Notes: generated from the sequence alone by a model not told the origin. Counted from the stretch's first letter, positions 12,401 to 23,544 are shown. The stretch is DNA of 64,000 bases from Cinnamomum chago (GCA_038049695.1 CP142453.1:112068501-112132500); one strand, 5' to 3'. Numbers and translations: made by a program.

Positions 12401-12801
12401 ATAGATCCGTCGACCGAGTTGCTGTGCCGATGCCGCGGCCTAGCGCTCTTACTAACATCGCATTCGATCTTCTCTCCGCTCTGGCAATCCTCCATTCCAG
12501 AGCCAATCTTGTCCATGTCCATGTAAGTGGAGAATAGGTCGTCCTCAGATCCGATCTCTTCGAAGCTCGTGGCCGGGGCGGTCGAGAAGGGGTCGACGGA
12601 GAGATCGAAGTCGTCGGGGATTGAGCGGAAGGCGAACTCCGATTGGGAGCGGCGGTGGTGGGGTTGCCGGAAAGGGGCGGCGGAGGTGGGGTTGCCGAAC
12701 ATTGCAGGAGGAAGCGTTGGTGTGGTGGTGGTGGTGGTGGTGGTGGAGGTGTTGGTGGTCGTTGGAAGAGGAGGAGTACTTGTCGGATCTGCCATTTGCA
12801 T
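6409..12801 (-). CDS. Group I bZIP transcription factor (VIP1/RF2-like), 3' end beyond window
   Basis: Exons: 12801-12287, 9808-9676 and 6493-6409; each visible junction is GT-AG, and the phases join to an open 244-codon frame. Residues 48-56 (HHRRSQSEF) and 121-131 ([11 protein letters not shown]) are basic, serine-bearing motifs like those bound by 14-3-3 proteins in this group; residues about 154-172 are [19 protein letters not shown]. Exon 2 holds the basic region, [16 protein letters not shown], with N176 and Lys184 in place of the usual Arg, a group I hallmark. The leucine zipper runs through exon 2 ([20 protein letters not shown]) and exon 3 ([17 protein letters not shown]). Such proteins are nuclear dimers acting in vascular development, osmotic or touch signalling. 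The start could be Met1 or Met3. Relatives run to about 330-380 residues, so the last exon (LNEAL... zipper end and Gln-rich tail) is missing and probably lies left of base 1. Introns 1 and 2 are 2.5 and 3.2 kb and full of repeats. Confidence 0.9.
7054..8008. mobile_element. Probable TIR element in bZIP intron 2
   Basis: TTAGGGGCACGTTT at the left is inverted at the right (complement TTAGGGCACGTTT), and both arms carry a GGAATCCTC/GAGGATTCC word inside. Within it, four diverged units begin with 'ctcaaaatccatga..atcaa' near 7255, 7401, 7530 and 7676 (spacing about 146, 129 and 146 bp). No clear target duplication was found, so the superfamily is open; hAT or PIF-like are options. Confidence 0.45.
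8030..8690 (+). pseudogene. Broken CC-NBS-LRR (NLR) resistance-gene fragment
   Basis: The first frame (8043-8309) encodes an Rx-type coiled-coil segment: [20 protein letters not shown], then [20 protein letters not shown] second frame (8306-8680) continues with [36 protein letters not shown] and a P-loop-like [16 protein letters not shown], then [14 protein letters not shown], which corresponds to RNBS-A. A frameshift near 8303 separates the two. The P-loop is damaged: the usual GMGGLGKTT has lost two glycines and the first Thr. Homology stops soon after, with no kinase 2, GLPL or LRR parts. It sits inside intron 2 of the minus-strand bZIP gene, opposite in direction, and starts within 25 bp of a TIR element boundary. 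It is not functional. Confidence 0.85.
8691..9675 (-). other. Remainder of bZIP intron 2
   Basis: Contains several diverged copies of a 'gggtccaga/gaacccg' word in both directions (about 9030-9180 and 9380-9500), which suggests an old repeat. No element with definable ends and no exon was seen. Confidence 0.45.
9843..10160. repeat. Two-copy 159-bp tandem duplication in bZIP intron 1
   Basis: Bases 9843-10001 and 10002-10160 are near-identical copies in direct tandem. Differences seen are G-T-A-C to G-T-G-C in the 'aatggtacaac' segment and C to T in 'gaaaaccaat'. It begins 35 bp upstream (in transcription) of the basic-region exon. Confidence 0.9.
10660..10890 (-). mobile_element. RTE-type LINE fragment (ORF C-terminus)
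   Basis: The minus strand reads [18 protein letters not shown], then [19 protein letters not shown], then [10 protein letters not shown], ending in a stop, which is the C-terminal pattern of plant RTE LINEs (RWFGHVQRR..., RRGRPKKTW...). About 75 codons are open without a break, so this piece is better preserved than the copy near 430-1040. It lies in bZIP intron 1 on the same strand as the host gene. Confidence 0.7.
10891..12286 (-). other. Remainder of bZIP intron 1
   Basis: AT-rich intron sequence, increasingly C/A-rich towards the donor at 12286-12285. No further element with clear ends was recognised. Confidence 0.5.
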
Positions 12802-12907
12802 AGCTCTCTTCTGCTGCTTCTTCTCCTTCTTCTTCTTCTTCTTCCTCTCTCTCTTCGTGTTGTTGATGTTACGAGGAGAGAAGATGCGGAAATTTTATAA
12901 GCATTGT

Positions 12908-12951
<44 letters not shown>

Positions 12952-13300
12952 TTGGAATTTGGAAAGTTTTCTTTTTGGGAGGTTTTGAGATGAAGATCAG
13001 ATGCTGCATGTCTTCTGATGCAAGAAAAGTGATTCTTTCTTTCTCTCTCCTCTCTTCCTTTTTCTGGGGAAGAAAGAACTGGGTGGGTTCACAGAACGGC
13101 CGGGTTCGGCTCTGGGATAAACTCAGCTGAGTTGATCCACTTGAGCCAACTTGCACTCTTAACTGAGTTAACTGAAAAATATTCACACGCGTACGGTGCA
13201 CCATCCATTTGGACCATATATAACAGATGGCGCATGAAATTCAAATGTAGGTCTCCCCTCTAGGACTGTCCATATTCGCACTAAAGGCATGTTTGTGAGA
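12802..13300 (-). promoter_or_regulatory. bZIP 5' leader and proximal promoter with (CT)n tract
   Basis: Upstream of the bZIP start on the minus strand, the leader has TTC/CTT-rich sequence and a (CT)16 run (plus-strand GA, 12913-12945), which resembles the pyrimidine-rich leaders and Y-patches of plant promoters. No convincing TATA box was found within 250 bp of the start codon, so the transcription start is unknown. Confidence 0.4.
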
Positions 13301-13978
13301 GTTCTTGTCCGAGAGAATTTTGAGAATCTCAAATGTTGTATCACAAAGTAGGGGTGTTGGCATTTGGCATCGTGAAATTTGATGTTCTATGTTCCCATAA
13401 GATTAGGATGTGTAAATCATTGTTTCGAATTTTTATATAAGGGGAAGGAGTCTCAAAATCTTAACCCACTAGGATAACAAAGTTGGAATAAGAAATTGAG
13501 CTTTTTATATATACCACTCTAAGGTTTGTAGGATTTGTAAATAGCCCCCTGAGATTTTAATATTTACAAATAGGCCCATGTATTTTCATTTTAATATCTT
13601 TTGTATTCCTAAAACCAATAGTCTTCCAACCACCATAGGTTTTTAGAGTGAAATGATATATTTGTCCATCTCTTTTAACCTTATATGCGTAATTTCAAAA
13701 GCTTGGACTCAGTTTATATATATATATATATATTTAAAGCATGTAACATTAACAATTGCACTTAGTGGGAGAAAATAGCATCACGTAAATTTGTTTTTTT
13801 TATCAATTCAAGGCACATTTCATTAAATCCAAATTGATTTTGACAAGAATCAATACATATACTTATAATCGGTTATGATTTATCCAATCCATATATGACC
13901 CATCGTTGGATTGATGAAAGTTTCAAGATACATAATTATGCTTCATGTGTAGGGAGTATAAGAGAAATATTGAGGGAA
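13301..13978. other. Intergenic, nothing recognised
   Basis: AT-rich DNA with a (TA)n microsatellite near 13714-13732. No gene or bounded element was seen. Confidence 0.45.
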
Positions 13979-13986
13979 CATGCAAA

Positions 13987-14740
13987 CAGTGGTGGATCCA
14001 GGATTCAAAATCACTGGGGGCACGATTAAGTAGTAGGGGGTCCGGGGGCAACGGCCCCGGAATTTTTTTTTTGGTTATTTATATGATTGCAAATGATTTT
14101 TTCTTCATGCTTGAGAAAAAACAATACACAAAAAAAATAGTGGACCTTTTACATACACTATCAGTAACTAATACACAAAAAGGTGCATTCAAAGACAGAT
14201 AGTTTGTAGATTTCCACTGCATTGCAAATCATACCTAGCAATAACAAATAGTGTGCAGATTTACCCCAAACCTTTTATATGGAACAAATATAATATAATA
14301 ACTTCAAGCAATAAAACAAGACATATTTATTTATCACAATTGTTCTCTACGAGTTTTCATATTCTGAAAAAGTTCTATTACAATATCATTAGTAATTGTT
14401 CCAAGCAACTCTTTTTCTATAAAACATACAAGACAATCATTCATAAATTGGTCACTCATTCGATTGCGCAGGCCCCCAGTGGATATATACTGGGCCTGAT
14501 AAGTGATAACTTTTCATTGGGGGGCCTGGTTCAATGTCACTGGGGGCCCAAAAAATTCATTGGGGGCCTTATGAAGAAAATTAGTGGGCCTCACCATAAG
14601 TATAAGTAAAACTTATAAAATCCACTGGGGGCCTCCAAAAAATTCATTGGGGGCCTTATGAAGAAAATTAGTGGGCCTCACCGTAAGTATAAGTAAAACT
14701 TATAAAATCCACTGGGGGGCGTATACCAGATCCGCCTCTG
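13987..14740. mobile_element. hAT-like non-autonomous element with 8-bp target duplication
   Basis: The ends are inverted copies: CAGTGGTGGATCCAGG at the left and complement CAGAGGCGGATCTGG at the right. A perfect 8-bp direct repeat CATGCAAA flanks it (13979-13986 and 14741-14748), as expected for the hAT superfamily. Inside, an 87-bp unit (about 14551-14637) is repeated in tandem once, containing 'attcattgggggcc...aaatccactgggg'. No transposase frame is present in 754 bp. Confidence 0.85.
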
Positions 14741-14748
14741 CATGCAAA

Positions 14749-15339
14749 TGTAAAAATTATTAATTTTTTGAATCTGTGAGGGGGGTGGTGTTTGGTTCTA
14801 TGTAAAAGAGATATTTGGGGAAAGGGGCAAATGTATATATATATATATATATATATATTTTTAAAATTTGCAGGGAGAGGAGGGAATTTTAAACTTTTCT
14901 CATATATAGGTGGGGGTTCAGTCCCTAAGCCCTTGTACCTGGGTTCACTCATAGTCATGTGCATGAGAGAGTTATTGAGAGAAACCATTGGGACTTGAGA
15001 TAAAATAATAGATGTAAGGGCAAAGCTGTCATTTATATAAAAATCCAATACAAACCTCATGGTGGCTTGCCATTCTTGTTAGAAATATTGATTTTAGAGA
15101 CATGAAAGGTATTAAAAAGAAAAGGCATGGGCCGACTAAAACCTCAGGGGCTTATTTACAAATCCTAAAAACCTTAGAAGGGTATATACAAAATGCTCTA
15201 AGAAATTTTTGTTTTTGTTTAAAAAGCAACTTTTATAGTTGTTTCTTACTTATCTCTTCCCTTTTAAAGAATGTCATTTAAAAACTCTAAATTCTCTCAC
15301 TTCAGCCTCATGTTCGCAATCTCAAAGAAGGTGGCCTCC
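14749..15339. other. Intergenic, nothing recognised
   Basis: Contains a (TA)n run at about 14832-14859. No gene or bounded element was seen. Confidence 0.4.
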
Positions 15340-17110
15340 ACTTTATAATTCCTAAAGGTGGGTCATATGGTCATAATCACGAAAAGTGGGCCCATATTAT
15401 AATTCCTATAATTATGAGACCACATTATAAACCCTTTGAATGTAGGCCTTATCTTCTAATTTCTAAAGGTGGGCATCACGTTGTAATTTCTAAAGGCGGG
15501 TCTCATGTCTACCATCATGGAAATGGTGAGCCCACTTTGTATTTCTTAAAGGTCGCTCATATGGTCAAGATCACAAAAGGTGGCGCCACATTTTAAATCT
15601 TATGAATGAGAGCCCACATTTGAATCCTATGAATATAGATCCATGTTCGGATTTATAAAGGCGGGTACCACATTGTAATTTTTAAAAGTGGGTGACATGT
15701 TCACAATCAACAAAAAAAAACATGGTCCCATATTATAATTCCCATAATGGTGGTCCCACTTTGTAAATCTTATGAATGTGTTGTCTTCATGTTCTTACTT
15801 TTAAAGGTGGGCACCACATTGTAATTTCTAAAGATGGGCAATGTGTCCAAAAAAATAAAAGTGGTTCCGCTTTATAATTCATAAAGAGTCGTTCTATTGG
15901 CACACAAACTTTTTTTCTTCCCACACAGCCATTTTCTTTATAAAAAAAAAACCCAATGAAATTACCTTTTTGCCCACCCTCTTCCCTTTCTTTCCTCCCA
16001 CGTCCCCTTTCACCTCCGGATCGAACACCGACATACCCGTCTCCTCCTATTCTCTCTTTCCCTTCCCTTCGGATCGGGCACCGGCCGACCCCCCTCTCTC
16101 TCTCTCTCCCCACTGTTTTCTCTCTCTCCTCCTCCCTTTCTCTCCCCCCACCTCCCCTTCACCTACGACTCTCTCCCCGGCCTAATCGGCGACGGCCACG
16201 ATACTCTCCTCCACTTCTCTCTCTAAATCCCCTCCCTCCCTTTCTCTCTTCCTCCCTCTCCCTCTCCCTCTCCCAGTCATCGTGATGCCCGATCCCAGCG
16301 ATCGAAGGGTTGTTCAATTTGTCACCAGCCAATGAAAGGAAGGGAGGGGGAGGGAGAGGGAGGGAAAAGGGAGAGAGAGAGAGAGAGAGAGAGAAACAGT
16401 GGGAGAGGGAGACGGAGAGGGAGAGGGAGGGGTAGAGGGAGGGAGAGAGGGGAGGAGAGGATCGTGGCCGCCGTCGTTAGTCCAGGCTGGGGCCGGGGCC
16501 GGAGCCTGAGGTAAAGTGGAGGTGGGAGGGAGAGTGAAAAAAATAACGGGGAAAGAGAGAGAGAGAGAGAGAGAACAATGGGATGAGAGAGAGGGAGGGA
16601 GGGAGGGAGAGGGGTTGGCCGCCGCCGCCATCCAAGCTGGAGACAGTGTCGAAGGCGTAGGTGAAGGGTGAGGTGGGGAGACAGAAAGGGAGGAGGGTGG
16701 GCAAAAGGGTAATTTCATGGGTTTTTTTTTAAATGATTGTATAGGAAAATAAAAACTTTGTGTTTCAATAAAATGACTCTTCATAAATTTGGGTCACATG
16801 GTCACAATAAAAAAAGGTAGATCCATAGTATAAATCATATGAAAATGAGCCCCATATTCTAATTTCTAAAGGTGGTATCATGTTGTAACTTTTAAAGGTG
16901 GGTCCTATATTTACATTCACAAAAGGTGGCCCCACATTATAATTCCTATAAAGGTGGGCCCACATTATAAATTCTATGAATATGGTTCCATGTTATAGTT
17001 TATAGAGGTTGATATTATGTTGTAATTTCTACAGGTGGACCCCATGTACGATAATAATAGAGTGCCACAAATAATAAAAGGTGAATCCCACATTGTAAAT
17101 TCTATGTCCA
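15340..17110. repeat. Degenerate tandem array of a short 'cacattgtaatttctaaaggtggg' unit
   Basis: From 15340 to 15885 and again from 16780 to about 17110 the sequence cycles through variants of 'ccacattataattcctaaaggtgggtc' every 25-40 bp, often alternating with 'cttatgaatgtg'. The two halves are the same array, cut by the foldback element at 15886-16779. The unit is too diverged to give an exact period by eye. Confidence 0.7.
15886..16779. mobile_element. Foldback/TIR element with long inverted arms (894 bp)
   Basis: The left end GAGTCGTTCTATTGGCACAC is inverted at the right (complement GAGTCATTTTATTGAAACAC). The inverted match continues through AAATTACCTTTTTGCCCACCCTC (15959-15981, versus its complement at 16694-16716) and on into CT-rich versus GA-rich arms, so most of the element could fold back. 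An 8-bp direct repeat TTCATAAA flanks it (15878-15885 and 16780-16787). Open frames of Ser/Pro/Leu or Arg/Glu/Gly inside are just the CT/GA tracts read as codons. Confidence 0.8.
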
Positions 17111-19042
17111 TTCCTTGCAACAAAACTTTTAATGTTACCAATGATGTTCATTACATCATATTCGCAGTAGGATAATTTAATATAATGTAGCCAAACAAGT
17201 TTTATAGAGTATAGTTTCAGTACAATTCGATCTCAGCACAACTTAAAAGAATTGTGGAAAATTTTTATACTTTTTTGAAATATTCAAATCTCCATGTGCT
17301 TTTTAAAAAATGAGCCAAGAGTTTTATACATTTTTGGGATTTCTCCATTAATATAATTAATAATGTATAAGTGTGTATTAATTGTAAATTGTGGTATTGC
17401 CATATCCTCAATCTTATGATGTGACCCACTCATATTTGAGTAAAGCTTGAAGACATCCCATAAACATAAGCATTCATTTTGAGTGGCTCTAATTTTAAAT
17501 ATCCTTACGTGGAGTTTCACTAATGGAGGGTCAAAAATCATATATTATTAGATTAATTTTGGAAGCTATCATTCCTGGTATGCTTTCAAGGAACCTTCCC
17601 ACTCGTTTTGACAAGGGATTGAGAGGATTGTGATATGGTATAATTGATAAAATCAACCAATTTGCTCGGTGTGCGTTTTTGTGAGGTTAGGCACCACCCA
17701 AGGCACTAGTCATGTTGGGTCAAGGACTTCATGGATACTCATGTCATCCAAAAAAAAAAATCAACCATTTTATTATGGTGTTCTCCGATTTGTACATTTT
17801 TATTATAATATATTTTGTTTTTGCTTCCATAATCTATATATTAATACATAGTTATTGAAGATGATGATGATAACATGAATCTCTACTGACAGGGGAGGAG
17901 AGATGGGGCCCTTAACTTTGAGCCTGGATGTCACATACAAGACACTTTAAAAGCGACCCCGAAAGAGTCCACCCAAAGGTCATGCATATGGACCCATTGG
18001 GGCCCAACTGATAAACCGGTCGAAGTCCATCGCATTCATAAATTGAACAGTTTGGACTATCAGATTCTGTGGACCCAATGCAAAACTAGAACTTACAATC
18101 TCCAGGGCTACATTTTACCATATGTATTTTCATGAAAAATTGAAAATCTAAGTGCATTATCAGAAAACACAAAAGCAGTTGCTTTTTCTATGTCCATATA
18201 ATATATTTCCACTCTCGTTCCGGACCTATTAGGATAGGAAAAAAATAGTGTAGAGTAAAGTTAAATGGGCCCTAACAACTTAAAATTTAAACTATACTTA
18301 GTTTCGATAAGTCTGACACAGTAGATGAAGTATTATTTTCAGCCACATATACTTTATTTTACTTCAACCCTAAATACTTCAATTTCTTTGAGTAAAAGTG
18401 GATACTAATCCAAAATATTAACATAACACCAAGCATCCAAACTGAGTGTAGTGAAAGTACTCTACTTTAACTTCAACTTACTTTTCCTCTACTTCACTCT
18501 TTATGTAAAATTCATTTTATTTTACTCCACTTCTTATTTATCCAAACAGGACTAAAATAGATAGGTAGGATATGTACTTAGGCTAGACTCAGGTCTGACT
18601 CGAATCTTTACCACTTAAGCTCCAATCACTTTTTACTAAAATAATATTAATTTATAGTTTATTACTAGAAGCTCTATATATGTAATTTTTTCCATATCAG
18701 TCATCAAGTTATTGGGATTTTAGTTGTCGATCATAGAAGGAATGTTCATATCCTAATTCTTTGAGGCAGAAACATCCTTCTTTTTTTTTTTTGTGAAGGA
18801 TAAAAAAAATAAAGAAGAAAAATAAAATAAAAAAAATACATAGGGAGCCATCCACAGGGGAAACAAAAGAAAAACTACAGAATGGAATCGAGTTCCCTAC
18901 CAATTGGGAGTGATTCCAACCACTCTACATCACAATTAAAGGTACAAGAAAATTGAGCAAGCTGGTGGCTCCTAACTATAGTAAATATCCCGTTGAGTCA
19001 TCACCTCTAGATAAATAATAAAGTAATAAAAAATTTAACCCT
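17111..19042. other. Intergenic, nothing recognised
   Basis: About 1.9 kb of AT-rich DNA with homopolymer runs. No gene, TIR pair or RNA gene was found on either strand. Confidence 0.45.
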
Positions 19043-19202
19043 AAGGGGTAGCTCAGTTGGCGTAAGACCACGGTTTGCATCCGGAGGTTTTAGGTTCGAA
19101 ACTACACTACTACACTGGGGCTATAGGGGCTTTCCTCTGAGCCCGAAGGGATTAGTCCAGTCCAAAAGATTGAGAACCCTCCGATAGAAAAAAAAAAAAA
19201 AA
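19043..19202 (+). mobile_element. tRNA-derived SINE, copy 1
   Basis: The head carries RNA polymerase III promoter boxes: an A box TAGCTCAGTTGG (19049-19060) and a B box GGTTCGAAACT (19093-19103). A tRNA-unrelated body follows ('actacactggggct', 'ttagtccagtcc', 'gagaaccctccgatag') and then a 16-base A tail. A second copy lies at 59633-59803. No clear target duplication was found at either copy. Confidence 0.85.
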
Positions 19203-20344
19203 CGATCTCTAGTTTCCCCTTGAGAAAATATACTTTGATTTCATTCTAAGTAGGTGTTTTTTTTTTTTTTTTTTTTAACAAAACACTGTATTTCATTCAA
19301 GGTGACTAGGAAATTTCCACAAAAATAGCAGCAGCAAATGAAATATGTCTTCTTAAACTCAAAGACAATGATTCAATGCAAAGTCTTCTAATTTTGTTGT
19401 GGTGTGAACTGTGAAAGCATCTTTCTTTTTCCCCCTTCTTTTCTTTCTCCTTTTCTTCTACACGAAGGAGTAGAACTCGTACACTCTTTCACACACATCA
19501 ATATCCCTGGCAGAGCTACGGCCGGGGTTGTGATGTGAATGTATTAGTTTTAACAATTTGGAACCACACTTTCTGCCCCTTCAAAAACAAAAAAATAAAG
19601 TTTCACACATTGGCTTGACCCTTCACAACAGTTCACATGCACCTGCTTCCTTAAATTTGCATTTTATTTGACAATCATCCTATTTTGACTTGATTAAAAA
19701 ATAATAAACCATGCATAGTTTAAAGTTATAACACTTTCAGCCTTGAAATTAAAGGGTTAAAATCCGGTGTGATATGGTACTTCCATCTAAACTTGATTTA
19801 AGCATACAAAAAAGACCATTCTTACAAGGTCCTCTTAGAAAATTTTGATTATCAATATTCAAAGTATATGTTAGAATAAGGGCATTTCAATACAATGACC
19901 TGAGAATGGAATTCTCACCTGACACCACATCTTCCCACTTGTGTGGGACTTCTTCCCGGTTGTGTGGGCTATCTTCCTATGTGTGCTCTTTTTTGGGTCC
20001 CAGCTCCCTTGGCCGGGTTAAGAAAAAATCCAATGACCCTAGTACATAAATAGTAGGGCGCACTATAATTCTTTAAATTGGTTCATTTTCCATGTTTAGA
20101 ATAATTATTTTGCATAAAACTCCCTTTGAGTGTCACATTTCTAAAAATAAAAAAGAATGCCTTAAACTGGCTCTTTAACCAGTGTGATTTTATTACAATT
20201 CTAAGTGACTAGGGTATCAAATGCTGGATCAAGGTTTAGTGGGGTCACTATAGGGCTTACTCTTTTAATACATTACTAATAAGACAAGACAATAAGAAGG
20301 AAAAAAAAAAAAAAAACGGAGTGGCATCTTCCATCTAATTGTTC
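19203..20344. other. Intergenic, nothing firmly recognised
   Basis: Contains a T-run at 19258-19276 and a 'gggtcccagc..gggt' block near 19995-20020 that resembles one near 24434-24456. No gene was seen. Confidence 0.4.
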
Positions 20345-21590
20345 CACAGTTATTAATGGCAAAGCCAGGAATTTTTTTACATGGGGGTAAAGGATGGTCC
20401 ATGGATAAAATCTTATATTTATTACTAATTATTTAAAAACTAATCTTTTCTCCATTTTTTTAGAAGACACCCTAAATTTGAAAATTCCCTAGCATTTTCT
20501 GAGAAGTAATTTTCCAAATTTGTAATAGCAGTTAAAATAAAAAAAATATGTATTTAGGTTCCCCATAATAAATTCAAACCACTCAAAATAAACCTTATGT
20601 CCTTTTAGCATTGAAAGCTGCATTTTCATTTCAATCAAAGACAACCGGATTCACCTATGTTTACTTAGTGAAGATCTATTGATTAGTTAGTTATGATCGT
20701 TGGATGGACCACAATGCCTATGGATGGTTGAGAAGGTGGCACTAAAAGGCTCGCCAATGCATGATAAGGTGGGCTGTAAAGATTTAAATAATATGATAAT
20801 ACAAAATTAGGGAGCCTAGATCATTTCCGTGTCTCACTCGTGCTTCCTATTATTAATAAAGAGAGTAAAACTCCACAATGGATCCCGCCTAAGAAATAAA
20901 ATCTACTAAAAATGAATGCAAACTACTAAGAATTTGAGGATCTATGTCAGATTGATCACATGTAAAACCATTCCACCTATATTTGCTTGGTCTATTGATT
21001 AGTTAGTTATAGTCGTTGAATGGGCCGCGATACCTATGGCATGCATGAATGGTTGAGAAGGCGGCATTAAAAGACTCACCAAGGCATGATAAGGTGAACC
21101 ATAAAGATTTAAACAACATGATAATGCAAAATTAAGGAGCCTAGATCCTTTCAGTTTCTTACTCATACTTACCATTAATAATGGGAGTAAACCTCCACAA
21201 TGGAACACCAACTAAGAAATCCAAACTGCTAAAACTGAATGCCCTCCCCTTTAGTGGCCTACTCATCAATAGGAGCCGGTCTTATCACATGGTTGAGCAC
21301 ATGATTGATGATGTAATTAATGCAATATTTGCTTACCTAATAAAAAACTAAACTACTCAAAATAAGTGCCCTCCCCTTGTTAGGTTATGCTCATACTCAT
21401 ATTTAACTCTAAATAGAACTTGATCCCACCATATTATTGATTATACATTATTAATCATATGCTTAGTTTTACTATGGGAGCAACTCCTACTAGAGTAATG
21501 TTTAGTAACAACTCACCTAAAGAGAGGGCATTCGTTCTTAGCGATTTGGATTTTCTTATAGGTAGGCGCCATTATGGAGTGCCTCTCTCC
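20345..21590. repeat. Dispersed repeat with an internal ~306-bp tandem duplication
   Basis: The segment 'ctattgattagttagttat..tcgttg' occurs at 20687 and again at 20993, a period of about 306 bp. The flanking parts repeat too ('gatggttgagaagg', 'aggagcctagatc', 'aaactccacaatgg'). Similar sequence occurs at 38524-39250 and, in part, at 60181-60470. The start 'ggcaaagccaggaattttttt' resembles 'ggcggagccaggattttttt' at 38529, a typical plant hAT-like end. No coding potential. Confidence 0.6.
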
Positions 21591-21699
21591 CCCAAGTAAG
21601 TGTGAGTAAGATGCTCATCTAGACCATTCTAAAAAAAAAAAAAACACATCCAGCGAGGCATTTGGTTTATTGAAACCCATGCACAAGAAAGGGCTGCAA

Positions 21700-21825
21700 T
21701 GAATTAGTTTTTCCTCTTTGTGGGAGTACAATCCTCTTGTACCTTGTTATTCTTTTTTGTTTTTCTTCTTTTTATTGTTTTCTCATTTTAATGAATTAGT
21801 TTGTTACTGATAAAAAAAAGAAATA
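21700..21825 (+). mobile_element. LINE 3' tail fragment
   Basis: T-rich sequence followed by 'attttaatgaattagtttgttactgat' and an A-rich tail (21816-21823) has the look of the 3' UTR of plant L1-type LINEs. No coding part remains. Confidence 0.45.
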
Positions 21826-23371
21826 AGAAGAAGAAGAAGAAAGGGCTGCAAATTGCAATGGTGGGAGTGGATAACTTAGTGAACATATGAGGTCCACCTC
21901 TACAAGGGCCAACCTTTGATCACCCTACCTCATTCACACTCACTAGCTCACTAAAAAACCACAACGAAATTGGCATATGCCCTTGCTCATTAGGTGTCAT
22001 CAAATTTTAAGGTTGTTAAATCAAGGATTATGATAATCTGGTGGAATTGATCATCCTTTGAATCCCCCTTGCTCATTTAGGTGACCTTTCAATATACCCT
22101 CCTCCAAGTTGGTATACTTGCATATAAGTAGTTACCGCGGCTATACTCAATAAAAACTATATATAGTCTGCTCACAAGTGAACATTTCCCCTAATGTGCA
22201 TGCATCTTGGTTGGCCTTTTGAACTCCAGTGAAGTGTGAACAGTATGAGATCCGCTTGCGGGGGAAAGTTCCCCTGGGCCTTTTGAAACAGTACTTGAAT
22301 GGCCATTGGAACCTGTTTGCTTGCAATAATGGTTCCATGATCAGTTCAGGTTAGAGTTCATTTTGGGTTAACTTTTGCAGGCAATAAGTATTTGCCTTCA
22401 ACAAATTTGACCAATATCAACCTAACCTTGACTTCTGCAGTCTAACCAGGCGACCCAGAAGAACTCAACCCGAGAATCCATAGAAATGCCCAATTGGTTG
22501 AGTTCGGGTTTGGTTCTAATTAGGCTGACAGTTGACTACTTTTGTTCTAGCTCGAGCACAAATCACTAGCTCAGGTGGAGCTAGGAACTGGGCCGCCTTT
22601 GGTTTCGAGCGCAGAAAAGGTCTTGTTTGTGCAGTAAAAGGATTCTATGTTGGAGATTTTTGTATCGGCGGGAGAGAAGAAACCTGATTTTGTTTATCAC
22701 CAAATGACAAAATAGTGGGTTGCATTGGAAACCAAATCAAATTTCATTTCTATTAGAAATTCTCTCGTCATACAAACGCATCCTACAAATCTGCAGCTCT
22801 CAGCAGGGGGGTTTGATATATGTGCAGAATTTTTGTGGAGTGCATCAAATTTCAAACGAGACCCAGCCGATGCATATGCGTGTGGGTTTCGCCTGCACCC
22901 AAGGAATGGTCTTGCCAGGTCATATACCACAAGGATGCTCTTCATAAAAAAGAGTAAATAGTAGGATGGATCCATTTCCTAATTTTGACTTGATTTGTAA
23001 TCTAAATACTATATTATTAATATGCAGTAATTGTTTTAGGGCATCACGGTTTCTATCCATCTATCCACAAATTGAATCCTGAATCAAAACAATGCCGATC
23101 ATTTCAAGGGTGGACCCAGGTACAAGGATGAGAGAGATGAAGCCCTTAACCATATGTGAAAAAAAAGTTATTTTTTTAAACCCCCCAGAAAAATTCTGAG
23201 AACTAATATGATTTTTTTTTTTTTTTTTTACATTTACCCCTTCCTCCAATATCTCTTTTACATATAGCCCCCTAAGTTAAATTTCCTGACTTCACCCTTG
23301 GATCATTTTATAGTACGGCCCAAAGAAAACCAAGTTTTGATCTTTGTCATTGTATATTAAAATTACAGATT
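21826..23371. other. Intergenic, nothing recognised
   Basis: Includes a (GAA)n stretch near 21822-21842 and a T-run near 23211-23230. Short open frames at 22147-22975 show no family resemblance. Confidence 0.45.
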
Positions 23372-23498
23372 GGGAGGTGGTACAACGATAGATAGGGGTG
23401 AGAGCCCTCATATTTAAATTGTTGGTATTGGATATGGATATGAGGGCTTCACCTTATCTCTCATAATAAGGTGAGAACATCTCTAATAGGAGCATCTC

Positions 23499-23500
<2 letters not shown>
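23372..23500. mobile_element. Deleted relative of the 1421-2785 Mutator-like element
   Basis: The right end, read on the minus strand, gives GGGAGATGCTCCTATTAGAG and then TTCTCACCTTATTATGAGAG, which aligns with the left end of the 1421-2785 element. The left part 'agagccctcatatttaaattgttgg' followed by 'attggatatggatatgaggg' matches both inner arms of that element joined with its 1.2-kb centre missing. No target duplication is evident. Confidence 0.7.

Positions 23501-23544
<44 letters not shown>

Noticed and set aside
12299-12988. Plus-strand open frames rich in Gly, Val and Ser
   Set aside because: They are shadows of the bZIP first exon and its repeat-rich leader, read on the wrong strand.
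15956-16784. Ser/Pro/Leu-rich and Arg/Glu/Gly-rich frames on both strands
   Set aside because: They come from the CT and GA tracts of the foldback element, not from a protein family.
19043-19110. Possible tRNA gene
   Set aside because: A and B boxes are present, but the sequence does not close a tRNA cloverleaf, continues into a SINE body with an A tail and is repeated at 59633.
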